This document shows, in pieces, positions 27,698 to 38,255 of a stretch of 64,000 nucleotides of DNA. Below the pieces are notes generated by a model. That model ran no database searches. It had not been told where the DNA came from and was given only the letters and a program-made list of their open reading frames with translations. Source of the stretch: Plasmodium malariae (taxonomy: Eukaryota; Apicomplexa; Aconoidasida; Haemosporida; Plasmodiidae). The DNA lies in NCBI RefSeq assembly GCF_900090045.1, contig NC_041783.1:2234001-2298000 (forward strand), in the 5' to 3' direction. A program made the translations under genes and the position numbers. The number at the start of each line of letters is the position of its first letter. Positions within the stretch are counted from its first letter, which is position 1.

Positions 27698-28464
27698 AGC
27701 TTTAATATTGGTTGAAATGATTATTTTAAAAATATTAGTTTTTACTTTTTTTTATCATAAAAGTGATGTGAGTTGTATCTATGCCCATGGAACATTTTTT
27801 TTTTTTATTTAATGAGATATTGCATTATTCCATTTTTGATTAGAGCAATTAGTTCCATTTTTTTATATTTTTTTGCCCAGCACATTCCATTGACTTATAT
27901 TTTTTAAGGGAGTTTTATATGGATATCCTATTTTTGTGTAATATGCAGTTAGTATAATTTTTTATTTTTCCTTTTCTTTAAATTTTGATGATTCTGCAAA
28001 ATATCAGTAGCATTATTAAGAGTAGGAATTAAATGTTTGTTGTGTTTAATCTTACTTTATTTTTTGCCTTTTGGGTATATATATATTTTTTTTTAAGTTT
28101 AGCCCATACATATAATTTATAAGTTTTTTATTTCAATTTCTAGATAGTGTCTCCTATTTTTATATATGTTTTAAATATGTGCAAAGTTACACACTGTAGT
28201 TAATGTATATATATTTTGTTGCAGGAAAAAAAAAAAAGATGATAAAACTGATATGAATCAAAGTAAAAATAAAAAAATAAATATATATATATATATATAT
28301 ATAAAAGAAATATAAACATAAAAACTGCGTAATCTATGCGTGCGCAATTTTAGTATTAATCGAAAAAAAGAGTAATTTTTTTAATTTCTTGAGGTTATTT
28401 CTTTTTCTTTTAGCTCATTAATTATTTTTCTTCTTCGTATTTCCTTTTTTTTTTTCGTGAATAT
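27698..28464. other. Convergent 3' spacer
   Basis: T-rich then A-rich DNA between the plus-strand methyltransferase and the minus-strand small membrane protein, so it should contain both 3' ends. A (TA)n tract lies at about 28280-28303. No gene is visible. Confidence 0.65.
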
Positions 28465-29000
28465 TTATCTCTTTAATGATAAAAGGACTGTAAACATAAT
28501 AAAAACCATATATGTTACTGTATGGTTGTGGAAATTAATAAAAGACTCTGCTTGAGGCGTAGCTGGATCGACGCCTCCCATTGCAACTCTCCACATTTTT
28601 GGTGCATCGCATCTAAAAGGAAAAAGGAAAAAAATAATATATTTCATTATATCATATTGTAGACATATAAACGATGTAAATATGTACAAATATGGGAGAT
28701 GGTTGAATATCAATTCACTGTTTAAGTATTAAGTAGACGGAAAATAATTCATGGACAAATGGAACCATTAACACTACGTAAACATTTATTTATATATATA
28801 CATAAATTTGTGTATATCCATAAATTGTAAAAAGTACGTTGTCGAAAACAGTTTTATGTTTTAACACATCAAGGTAAATGAAAAATAAAAAAAAATATAA
28901 AAATTTATATATACCTTGCTACACGAAAATTTGGTATTAAATTATTTTTAAACACATTAAAACACTTGGATAAAAACTCACGTTTCGTTTCTTTTTTCAT
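28465..29000 (-). CDS. Conserved-looking 77-residue membrane protein (two exons)
   Basis: Exon 1 is 29000-28915 and exon 2 is 28612-28465. The intron has a GTATAT donor and a TTTTAG acceptor and falls in phase 2, splitting an Arg codon. The product starts MKKETKREFLSKCFNVFKNN, with a basic amphipathic N-terminus that could be a mitochondrial presequence. It continues through CDAPKMWRVAMGGVDPATP and ends with one hydrophobic helix, VTYMVFIMFTVLLSLKR. The combination of basic N-terminus, single C-terminal membrane span and small size resembles accessory subunits of mitochondrial respiratory or ATP synthase complexes, but I recognise no family. Codon use and clean splice sites make the gene itself credible. 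Confidence 0.7.
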
Positions 29001-29854
29001 GGTAAAAAATTAGTTTTTAAAATAAATAAAAGTGTATTACTCTGTTTATTGGTACTATTATTACTGAAAAAAAAAATTTTATCCCTTCTAAAAACTTAAT
29101 ATTTTCAAGGAAAATTCATATTTAAAACTTTTCCTTTAAAAGAAAATATTCATAATATATTACATACATACATATAAATAGATATATATATGTGAATACA
29201 AATATTTGAGTTAAAACAAGAGGCTATAAGAATAATGAAAAAAAAAAAAATTCATTAAAGGAAAAATAAATAAAAAGGTGAAACTATTTACGTTTATGAC
29301 CACCTGATATAAACGGAAAATTTTAAAATGAAAAATAGAGTTTTCAGTTATTAAACCTTTATATGAAATAAATTACTCTTTTGTTATTATAAATTTTCTT
29401 TTTTATTTTTAAAGATCATTTTTTTTAAATTTCTAAATATATTTTAAATAATTTTATAGTTAAAATTTTTATTGGTTCTTCAAAATAATGAAATGACTTT
29501 AATAAATTTTAACTTAAAAAAAAAACGAATTAAAGGATATATTTACTAGAATATATATGTATGCAAAACTGTTTTTACTATTCTGTTTTTTTTATTAAAT
29601 ATAATACAAAAAATTTTAACTTTAATGACAAATTACTAAAAGTTTATTTGTTGGTAAGCCGCTTGAAAATCATATTAAACAAATGTATAACGATTTAAAT
29701 ATTAAAAGAAAAGAAAAAAAAAAATTTCCAATGGAAAGGGAAACTGAATTATCGATAACTTTCAATTTTTTTTTATTTATGGTATCTATCTATATGTATA
29801 TAAAGTACCCATATATCCCCGTACATATGTGTGCATGTATATGCAGGCGTGATA
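29001..29854. other. Spacer between small membrane protein and farnesyltransferase beta
   Basis: A+T-rich DNA forming the 5' flank of the small membrane protein and the 3' flank of the farnesyltransferase gene (both minus strand). I see no gene. A plus-strand frame at 29683-29910 is antisense to the farnesyltransferase end and lacks coding character. Confidence 0.6.
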
Positions 29855-32839
29855 TTAATAAATTAGCCTTTTCAAGTACAAGTAAGCACCCTTCCCAACT
29901 TTGTGATTAATCTTGTTTTCACTTAGTGGGAAATTGGGGGAAAAATAGATATAACTTTTTAAAACCTTTGAAACAGTTATATTGTATAAAATATGTATTT
30001 TGTTTAATTTGTTTATGTTGTCCTTATTATTGTATGTGTCTTCACTATAGTGCATATTTGATAATATGTAGTTCTCTATTAGGGATAAGCCACTTAAAGC
30101 ATAACACGTGTGATAATAATCAACCTTTTCGTTTGGTTTATCTTTCATTCCACCATTATTACCTTGAGAACATAAAAGCAGATAAAGCTTTAGATAATTC
30201 ACATTAAACAGAACTTTATTTTCCATAAATTTATTTTTATAATTTTTAAAATGGAACTGTTCGTTGAGAATGCTTGAAGTAATAAATGAGAAATTTTTAT
30301 TCTTACCCATAATCTCCAGTTCTATAAGCTTCTTTTCAGTTAAAAAAGTAAGTGATTCATTTTTATTACAGTAGTTGTCATTATTATTACTATTACTGTT
30401 ACCATTGTTATTATTATATGTACTTGTATTATAAGAAGTGGTGTTACATGTTTTGTTTTGTTTTGTTGAATATAGTACGGTTTGTTCGTTTTTCTCACTG
30501 TTTGAATCCTTTTTCTGTAAATCTGTTACTCCAAAAGTTTTTAACTCATTCAAATGGGTGCAACCAGTTTTGCGAACAATTTTAAATTTTTCATGAATAA
30601 GACTTTTTTCCTTTTTATATTTTTGAAAGAAATTCTTTAATATATAAATCTCATTAATTAAAAAAAAAATGGATCCTATCCAAAATGAGTAACAAGCATC
30701 AACTAACTTGTTTGTTCTTCCCATAAATGCACCTTCTAGGTTTCCTTGTTTGTTAATTAACCAAATCATTAAATTATTTAAATTTATTTTTTTAATTTTT
30801 CCAAGTATGCATAAAGTAGCTAATGCACAATAAGTATAACCTCCATGGCTTTCTTGAAACTTTTCACTAGTAAATCCTCCTTCATAATTCTGGCATGACA
30901 TGATATATTTTTCAACATTTTTTTTTACTTCATTAGTTAGTATGTGACACATGGAACATATGGATATAGCACAATATGTTCCTCGCATATCTATCTCACC
31001 GTTTTTGTGTACTCTAAATGAGCCATCTTTACATTTCAATTTAAGTATATAGGTATGTAATTTTTTTTTATCTAGAAAACTTAAAAAATTATTTTCTTCA
31101 TCATGTAAATATATGAACACACACACAGTAGCATATGTTGTTGCTATATGAGTATACTGATTTAAGCCACCACCAAAAGCGTCTTTTTCATTTTTTATTT
31201 TATTTAAATAAAGGAACACACATTTCTTTATGTAACTAAATGTGCCTTTACTTAATTTTTGCTCAATTTCCAAGTCGTTGTATAGGATATAAATGGCATG
31301 AATACACCAATAAAAAATCCAAGGTTTGGATGCTTCTAAAAAATTTAACTTTAAGTTTTTTAAAAAAAATATATCAAGACAAAATTTGAAGTGCTTTTGC
31401 TTTTCTAATTCTATATTTAATATACTGATAAATTTATTAAGCAAAATTGATGATTTATTTAAGAGAAATTTAAAATTTTCTATGATTAGTATATCGTCTA
31501 TAATCTGAGCACTATTCAGTTTAGAAATGTCATTATTTTCCATATCTCCTAACGAAAAGTATGAATCTATGATTTTTTCTTTTAATATTTCGTTCACATA
31601 TATGGAAATATTGTCCTCTTCATTTTCATATTTTGAACTGGTTGTGAATTTTTTATTGATTCTCTTCTTTTCATCATCATTGATACCGTTCTTTTCGTTT
31701 TTTCCTTTTAATGTATCATAATATGTTCCCGACTCCTTAATTATACCATGCATTTCGTTATTGAATGGGGCCATATCCTTTTGAGCTTCAGCCTGTTGAT
31801 CCTTTATGTGGTGTTTAACCTTTTTTGATGCCCCCTCATAATCCTTACAGTAAACTTTTGGGTTCTCGTTTTCATATTCATTTTGATGAAATTTTTCAAA
31901 ATTTAAAAAAGGACGAGTAAAAATGAATTCATTTTCACCTTTATTTAAGGATATGTTATGATTACAAGAAACATGATTATGAATATATGCATATATCCTT
32001 TCAAAAGTATAAAATCCTTCTGAAAAAAAGACGCTAATATCATCAAGGTTACCAACGTTATCAAAAATAAAGAATAAAATAATATCTGAAATGCCAACTT
32101 TCGAGTTATTTAAAAGAATATCAATGATTGTTGAAGAAAAGGATTTGTAGTAAATGCTCAATATTTGTTTTTCAACTTTTTTTTTTTCTTTTATAGTTTG
32201 AGTATTTTTGTTACAATTTAAATGAAAGTTGAAGAAAAAAAAGTAAGACATATAATTATCATTTTTTCTGTAAAATAATTCTTCTTGTGTTTTTTTTTCA
32301 AGCTTTCTTTCATTTTCATTGTCTTTTTGGTCGTGTATCTTGCTGAAATAGTTCACATTAGCATTTGCATCATTATTTTCATAAATATTTGTATTTAAAT
32401 TGTTTTCTTTTAGATCTTTATTATTATCTCCTGTATTTTTTTGGAAACATTCGAATTCATTGTTATTTTCATAATTATCATGAAGGAATATTACTTTTTC
32501 TTCTTTCGTATTAATTTTAGGAAAAGAGAAAAATTCAGATGGTCCATTATCCTCTTCACTTGAATTTATAAGTATATCACTTAAGCTCTCAGAGGAGCTC
32601 GAATAGAAGTTGGTTCTACATTTATTTTCTGTGTCATAAATATCATTTTCTTTATTTATGTTAAATACATAGTTAAATAACAACTTAATAATGCTCTCTA
32701 GATAATTATAAAACTCATCATTTTCAAAGTCCACCTTAGAAATATTTTTACTTTTTTCATATTTAATTAACTCAAACAGTAATTCTACACATATTTTTTT
32801 TTTATTATATCTTAACATATAGGTGTTATACTTATCCAT
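29855..32839 (-). CDS. Protein farnesyltransferase subunit beta
   Basis: A single exon of 994 residues starting at 32839. The first ~480 residues are an Asn/Glu/Lys-rich extension absent from animal enzymes of about 430 residues. The alpha-alpha barrel follows with prenyltransferase repeats: GGGLNQYTHIATTYATVCV, DGSFRVHKNGEIDMRGTYCA, NYEGGFTSEKFQESHGGYTY and QGNLEGAFMGRTNKLVDACY. The zinc ligands are conserved: Asp 714 and Cys 716 in LVDACYSFW, and His 910 in DYYHTCYALSGLSLIE, matching the known Asp/Cys/His triad of the rat enzyme. A low-complexity insertion (about 760-860) separates the ligands. With an alpha subunit encoded elsewhere, it attaches farnesyl to CaaX-box cysteines and is a studied antimalarial target. 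The DYYHTCYALSG signature favours farnesyl- over geranylgeranyl-transferase. Confidence 0.93.
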   Translation of the reverse strand: MDKYNTYMLRYNKKKICVELLFELIKYEKSKNISKVDFENDEFYNYLESIIKLLFNYVFNINKENDIYDTENKCRTNFYSSSSESLSDILINSSEEDNGPSEFFSFPKINTKEEKVIFLHDNYENNNEFECFQKNTGDNNKDLKENNLNTNIYENNDANANVNYFSKIHDQKDNENERKLEKKTQEELFYRKNDNYMSYFFFFNFHLNCNKNTQTIKEKKKVEKQILSIYYKSFSSTIIDILLNNSKVGISDIILFFIFDNVGNLDDISVFFSEGFYTFERIYAYIHNHVSCNHNISLNKGENEFIFTRPFLNFEKFHQNEYENENPKVYCKDYEGASKKVKHHIKDQQAEAQKDMAPFNNEMHGIIKESGTYYDTLKGKNEKNGINDDEKKRINKKFTTSSKYENEEDNISIYVNEILKEKIIDSYFSLGDMENNDISKLNSAQIIDDILIIENFKFLLNKSSILLNKFISILNIELEKQKHFKFCLDIFFLKNLKLNFLEASKPWIFYWCIHAIYILYNDLEIEQKLSKGTFSYIKKCVFLYLNKIKNEKDAFGGGLNQYTHIATTYATVCVFIYLHDEENNFLSFLDKKKLHTYILKLKCKDGSFRVHKNGEIDMRGTYCAISICSMCHILTNEVKKNVEKYIMSCQNYEGGFTSEKFQESHGGYTYCALATLCILGKIKKINLNNLMIWLINKQGNLEGAFMGRTNKLVDACYSFWIGSIFFLINEIYILKNFFQKYKKEKSLIHEKFKIVRKTGCTHLNELKTFGVTDLQKKDSNSEKNEQTVLYSTKQNKTCNTTSYNTSTYNNNNGNSNSNNNDNYCNKNESLTFLTEKKLIELEIMGKNKNFSFITSSILNEQFHFKNYKNKFMENKVLFNVNYLKLYLLLCSQGNNGGMKDKPNEKVDYYHTCYALSGLSLIENYILSNMHYSEDTYNNKDNINKLNKIHILYNITVSKVLKSYIYFSPNFPLSENKINHKVGKGAYLYLKRLIY

Positions 32840-33638
32840 TTTCGTTTTTATTGTTGTTTTTATTCTAGCTTTTTTTTATTTTTTTCTTAATTGGAACTAT
32901 TTTAAAAAGAATAGGAAGTATCATTCATGTTTTTAATGTTGAGAACAACTTAACAAATATAAGAATAAAAATAAAATAAAATTTGTGCACGACTTCGTAT
33001 GCATATCAGAAATGAACACGCTTGTAATGGTACCTTGTACATTTTTTTTTTATTTAGTTAACATCATTATTATTTTTTTATTTTTTCTAAGTAAATGTAG
33101 AGTAAGAAAAGGAATAAAAATAAACCTTTATGGAAAAATGTTTAAATAAATGAACAAATAATGCATGTATAAATTATATACAAAGGTATAATAATAAAAA
33201 TATATAGAAAAATGGAGTGTATTAATAATTGCTAGTAGGAAGGAAGGTTAATATTAGAGTATTAATTTAAATTTAAATAATTAAAGCGAAAACAATGATT
33301 ATATTAAAAAGGAGGAATAAATATATATATATAAAATAATGTTTGCATAAAAAAATTCTAACGAATTTTAAAAAATCAATTTATATATACGTAATTTTTA
33401 AAGTATGTTCTGGTGTAAGCCAGAATAATTTTTTTTTTTTTTAACTGTGTGTAATATAGAACAAAACAATAAAGAAAAAAACATCAATTCAAAATAATTT
33501 TTAGATTTAAAAAAAAAAAAATTTCTTTTTAAGTCGTATGCTTTAAAGATGATTAGTAAGCACAAAAAATGTTCCTTTTGAAATGAATTTGGAAACCTTG
33601 GCCCTTTCATTAATCTGTGTTATATATAAATTTATAAA
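32840..33638. other. Spacer upstream of farnesyltransferase beta
   Basis: A+T-rich promoter region of the farnesyltransferase gene and 3' flank of the next minus-strand gene. I see no gene in it. Confidence 0.6.
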
Positions 33639-34362
33639 TTAAAAAAAAAAGATAGGATAATCTGTATAAGTATAGTATGATATAAAAAAAGTAGTTAACT
33701 TTTTTTTTTTTTTATTGTTTACATTGAGGTAATATTTAATTATGTCGCTATTGTTTGTACATAGTGTGGCATCATTCTGTATAGCTTGATCGATGAAGAT
33801 ATCAATATCTAATGAAAAAAAGGAAAAAATTAATAATTATAGATATAAAATATAGTTTTTTGCAATTAAAAAAGACGAATATCATGTAAAAGAAAAAACC
33901 AAAAACAAAAGTTTATTTTTTTTTTTTATTTATTATATATTTTTACCTTTTTCATCCATGCTTAACATTAATGGGTCTACTTTTTTATAACCTATTTTTA
34001 GCAACATGTCTTTTTTTAATTCCTAAATAAAGGAGAAAAATCGACCAAAATCCTAAGGATATAGATACGTTAAGATGATTAAATATTATAAAATAATGGA
34101 AATGCGATGTATTAATTATGTATCTGTATATATATTCATACACATATATAATGTATGTGTTACATTGAAAATGTATAAATGGAATTCTGTCGACTCAACG
34201 ATGTTGTTTTTACAGAATTGTATATCGTGGTACCACCAGTATGGAATATATATCTGAGTTAACAAAAGGATTAAAAATGTACATATTTTTATATGCCTTT
34301 AAATATGTATATATATGCCATTATGATTACAGATTAGCACTTCGATTACATTGATAGGGCAT
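33639..34362 (-). CDS. Small multi-exon gene of unknown function (3' exons well supported)
   Basis: Two minus-strand exons read clearly as protein. Exon 34022-33947 encodes ELKKDMLLKIGYKKVDPLML and a few more residues. Exon 33808-33639 continues DIDIFIDQAIQNDATLCTNN and then a drifting Lys/Phe-rich tail to TAA. The intron between them has GT...AG ends and phase 1. Upstream, exon 34253-34214 (YIFHTGGTTIYNS) and a short first exon 34362-34331 (MPYQCNRSAN) can be joined in phase for a 105-residue product, but these donors are less certain. The true 3' end may differ if a further intron removes the low-complexity tail. I recognise no domain. The protein looks soluble, with no signal peptide or membrane helix in the core. 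Confidence 0.5.
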
Positions 34363-34475
34363 AAAAATAAATAAGTTTTGTTTTTTAGTTGAATAAATTT
34401 ACATATAAATATATATATTTATATGTATGCATATATACATATGGGAAATGACAGATATTTTCTTATTTTTTATTT

Positions 34476-35765
34476 TTATGAAAGTACAATTGGCTTCATT
34501 TTTTTTTTCAATAAAGATGTAACGGCATATACTAATCTGCAAATTGATAGCTTTGTTTTATATTGAATTAAATAAGAATATTCATCATTTATCAAAACAT
34601 CGAAATTAAAATTTTTATCATCAATATATCCGTCCATTCCTGAACATACACTTAATGCATCTAGCACGATATTATATTTTAATAAATAAGAATTATTCAA
34701 ATAGGGCCTCCAAGTAACCATACTATGATATTTGGTTTTTTCTATTGTACCATTCTCTTGAAAAGTACTATCTACTTCCACTTTATTAGACTTACCATTA
34801 TTAGGATTATTTTTTTTTAAAATAGGTTTTGTACTACTTATCAGATCAGTGCTATTACATGTGTGATTATCACAAATTGTATTTATATTTTTGTTTTTAT
34901 ATAAATAAATAATTTCGAGGGAATGCCTTATAAGGATAATATCATATCTATTTAGTATACCACATTCATTATAGTCTAATTTTTTAGGAGTACTATTAGT
35001 TAGCTGTTCTGTAATACGTTGTTCCTCACTGAAAAATACATCACATTGTTTTTCATCTGTTGAATAAATCAAAAACATCATAGATAAACGTTGTGGTTCA
35101 AAAATATCATTAATATAAATCATACTTTTAATATTTTTCTTTTTTAAATAATTAATAATATTCATCTCCTTTTCATCTATTTTATTATTTGCCGTAATTT
35201 CCTTTTTATGAATAATTATTTGTTCGATACTTTTAAATGAATTATTATTAAAACCTAGTTTGAATTTGTTTTTGTTGTTGCTGCTATTTATTAGCTTGGA
35301 TATAGGAGATGACTGAGTTAACAATATAGTACGTTTATTATTTTTACTGCCTTTAATATTAGTACTAGAATTATTGAGCAGATAATAGGAATAATTCAAT
35401 ATTAAGTTCAGAAAACTATCCAGTTTTAATATCATATTTTCAAAATAATAAAACCATGTATAATAGTATATACTACTGTTAACATGTTTATTCAGAATTA
35501 ATTCTTCAAATATATAATATACATTTCTCTTATCGTTTTCATCTTCATAAGTACCTACACTTCGGATACTACAGTTTTCTAAATAATTCTTTTGGTTTAT
35601 GTTTTTCTCGTTATTCTGGTTTTTCCCAATATTATTTACATTTGATCTATTTTCTTTTTTGGCTTTGTTGGTACTTTCATCATCATTTTCATTACAAATG
35701 TTGATTGTTTTATCACATTTAGTTTGTCTATTTTTATTATTTTTTTTCTTTTTGTTATCTTTCAT
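34476..35765 (-). CDS. Conserved-looking 429-residue protein, function unknown
   Basis: A single-exon frame from an ATG at 35765. A Lys/Asn-rich N-terminus (first ~75 residues) is followed by blocks with globular character: NVYYIFEELILNKHVNSSIY, a hydrophobic helix-rich stretch FENMILKLDSFLNLIL, then IYINDIFEPQRLSMMFLIYS and YDIILIRHSLEIIYLYKN. It ends ICRLVYAVTSLLKKKMKP. Asn-rich loops separate the blocks, as is common in Plasmodium. There is no signal peptide or clear transmembrane segment, and I recognise no catalytic motif. Varied codons and alternation of conserved-looking and low-complexity segments support a real gene. Confidence 0.7.
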   Translation of the reverse strand: MKDNKKKKNNKNRQTKCDKTINICNENDDESTNKAKKENRSNVNNIGKNQNNEKNINQKNYLENCSIRSVGTYEDENDKRNVYYIFEELILNKHVNSSIYYYTWFYYFENMILKLDSFLNLILNYSYYLLNNSSTNIKGSKNNKRTILLTQSSPISKLINSSNNKNKFKLGFNNNSFKSIEQIIIHKKEITANNKIDEKEMNIINYLKKKNIKSMIYINDIFEPQRLSMMFLIYSTDEKQCDVFFSEEQRITEQLTNSTPKKLDYNECGILNRYDIILIRHSLEIIYLYKNKNINTICDNHTCNSTDLISSTKPILKKNNPNNGKSNKVEVDSTFQENGTIEKTKYHSMVTWRPYLNNSYLLKYNIVLDALSVCSGMDGYIDDKNFNFDVLINDEYSYLIQYKTKLSICRLVYAVTSLLKKKMKPIVLS

Positions 35766-37139
35766 TATTGTAAAATATTTTTGTTTCTGCTTATTCTTTA
35801 CTTTTTTTATTTTAATGCTAATTCGCCATATATTCCTAGTTATATATTATACATAGGTGTGTGGAGATTTTAATATGATTCTATTAAAAAAAGTTCCTCT
35901 TCAGTGCTTTGAAGAGGTGCATATAAAAAGTATACTCAAAGGTATTAAGCTTTTTGAATTGCTATTATTGTAATTATAAAAAAATATAGGAATAAAATAT
36001 AATACGGATCACAAGAAACTTCATGAAATTTGATAAAATTCAAAGGTGAAGAGAGTATAATGCAGTGACATAAAAAAAAAAAAAATATATATATATATCA
36101 ATTATGGTAAATATATAAACATAAACAAATTTTTAAAAGTTGAGTTTACATAACCTTCATTTAATAATTTGTAATTACATCTGAAAATGGTGTAAATAGG
36201 TATATATTTTGAAGGGACATCTTATTTAAGTGAAATCTTTTTAGGGCGCACTTTTCTTAACCTTTTTTTTAATGATTATTTAATTATTGAAATCACATTT
36301 TTGCATACTTAATTATTATATCCACTATTCACGTAAACATTATAGTATTATATTTTGTTTTAATTTAAGTATGTAAAAATGAGAGCAGGCGTTTGCATTA
36401 ATATAAAAGAACAAATTTTACTTTTTTAAGCGTATACATAATAAATATGTGTATTTATATTTTTACTTTTCATATGTTTATTTGTGTGCATAAATAGGCC
36501 TTTTTTAAAAAAAATATATATAAGGACTTTTGATATTCAGATTCATAAAATACCTTAATAATAGTATAATTTAAAATATTTAAGTTTGTTCATGTTGATC
36601 TTCAAGCTTTAATTTTTTTTATGAAGTCGGAAATTTTTGAGAAATTGAAAACGCAGGCAAAGTGAATAACAGTAGTACTACGAAAAAAGAAAGCAAGAAT
36701 TTTTTTTTATTATAAAATGTATATATGTAAAAGTACGAAAATTTAAGAAATAAAATAAAAATAACACAATCTAAGAATAGCTTTGAACATTTCTTCGATT
36801 TTATATATCATAAAAGCATATTACAAATTTTGTTTGGTCAAACATATTTTCACAAAAGAAAAAATATAAGTTCTCAATTTATATTTTATGGATAGATTTT
36901 TAATTTATTGAATATCGAGCATGCTGTGTGACAATAATTTTTTACGCAAAATGCAATTAAAAAAGAACTTAAAAGTATAAAGAAAAGCAAAAAAAAAAGA
37001 GAAGCAAAAAAGAAGTAAAAAAGAAATTAAAAAAGAGAAAATTGCAGAAACAAAAAATAAAATAATAAAATATAAGATAAAGTAAGATCAAGATAAAAGA
37101 GGCATAAGTGCATCTAAGAAAACATTAAAATAAAGAAAA
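35766..37139. other. Divergent promoter spacer
   Basis: This spacer lies between a minus-strand gene and the plus-strand ATP synthase subunit, so it should contain both promoters. It is A+T-rich with a purine-rich leader (36970-37139) before the ATP synthase ATG. A short perfect hairpin lies at 35896-35917. No gene is visible. Confidence 0.65.
35896..35917. other. 8-bp perfect inverted repeat (hairpin)
   Basis: CCTCTTCA and TGAAGAGG flank a six-base loop. The stem is half G+C, unusual in this spacer, and lies about 130 bases upstream of the 429-residue gene's ATG. It could form a leader RNA hairpin on either strand. No known regulatory class is recognised. Confidence 0.5.
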
Positions 37140-37791
37140 ATGTTGAACAAGGCAAGAAGAATTTTCTTTAGTACAGCAAAAAATAGCAACTTATATTTAA
37201 CTATATCTTCGTCCAGCGAATCAATATTTAGAAATCAAGTAATTAAAAGGGCTTCATTTCCAGGTTTGTTGATAAAAAGTAGAAATTTTAAAATAGAAGC
37301 ATTAATAGCTAATTAATGTTTTGTAAATTTTTTTTTTCTGTAGGAATTGAAGGATATTTCACTATAACAAATAATCACAGTCCATTAGTTACTTTATTAA
37401 GAAATGGAATAATAACTGTTGAGTTTGATGAGAAAGAGAAAAAACAGTTTTTTATATCAGATGGAATATTTATTTATAAAAAAAGTAATGACAGTAACAA
37501 CGGCTTTAATGCTGAAATTGTGGGTGTTGAAATAGTACCATTAGAATATTTAGACAAAAACAAAACAGTCAAGGTGTTACAGCAGATGTGTGCAATAAAT
37601 GACGCGACGGATGATAAATGGAGACAAATAAAAACCATGCTAGGGTTATATATATATATATATTTGTGTGTGTGTGCCTTTGGGCAATTATATGTATATA
37701 TTGTGCTTATTTATATGTAAAATATTTAATTTTTTTTTTTTCTTTTTATAGGAAGGAGTTGTGTTCTTCAATACTTCGAATTGCCTCATGA
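37140..37791 (+). CDS. Mitochondrial ATP synthase F1 subunit delta (bacterial epsilon type), three exons
   Basis: Exons 37140-37263, 37344-37644 and 37752-37791 join in phase 1 and phase 2 to give 154 residues. The N-terminus, MLNKARRIFFSTAKNSNLYL, is basic and Ser/Thr-rich, fitting a mitochondrial presequence. The second exon holds the family signature PGIEGYFTITNNHSPLVTLL, matching the bacterial epsilon P-G-x-x-G-...-N-H-x-P beta-sandwich, followed by RNGIITVEF. This subunit sits in the central stalk of F1 and couples rotation of the c-ring and gamma to catalysis. The last exon is short (KELCSSILRIAS). An alternative frame through it is longer, but no in-phase donor supports it. Intron 2 contains a TA tract and a GT-rich stretch. 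Confidence 0.87.
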
Positions 37792-37864
37792 ACATAAAAA
37801 AAGGAACCACATGTATATATAATAAACGTACATTTTCATTTCCAAAAGAGCATAAAAGAGCTTA

Positions 37865-37870
37865 GCATGC
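37865..37870. promoter_or_regulatory. GCATGC motif upstream of MAEBL
   Basis: A palindromic GCATGC lies 74 bases after the ATP synthase stop codon and about 1.26 kb before the MAEBL ATG. It matches the AP2-Sp-type core; MAEBL is expressed in sporozoites in other species. Assignment to MAEBL is inference. Confidence 0.3.
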
Positions 37871-38249
37871 TCATTTATTATTATAATTTTTTTATAAAAT
37901 TTGCATTAAAACCTTTGTATATATAAATTTTAGCAAATTTTATTTTTAAAATGAAAGTATATGAAGGGAAAAACGTAATTACATACATCTTATGTACATA
38001 TATATATGTTTATAATTTGTCTTGTTCTTATTACTTTTCGCATAAAAGTAACACAACTTCAAAAAGGAAACTTTAGAATAAAGCATTATATTTTTTGTTG
38101 CCTTTTTTTCTTTGTCTTTTAATCAAGTTCAGTTTTTTTTGATAAATAATGTATATAATTTGTGAACCATTTGTTACAAATAAGCAGAATATTTGAACCA
38201 AAAAACAAGTTATGAGTGAGAACAAGTTGAGAAGAAAAAAATAAAATTG

Positions 38250-38255
38250 TGCATG
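38250..38255. promoter_or_regulatory. TGCATG motif upstream of MAEBL
   Basis: An exact TGCATG hexamer lies 880 bases upstream of the MAEBL ATG in otherwise A/T-only DNA. It is a candidate AP2-Sp site by motif identity only. Confidence 0.35.
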
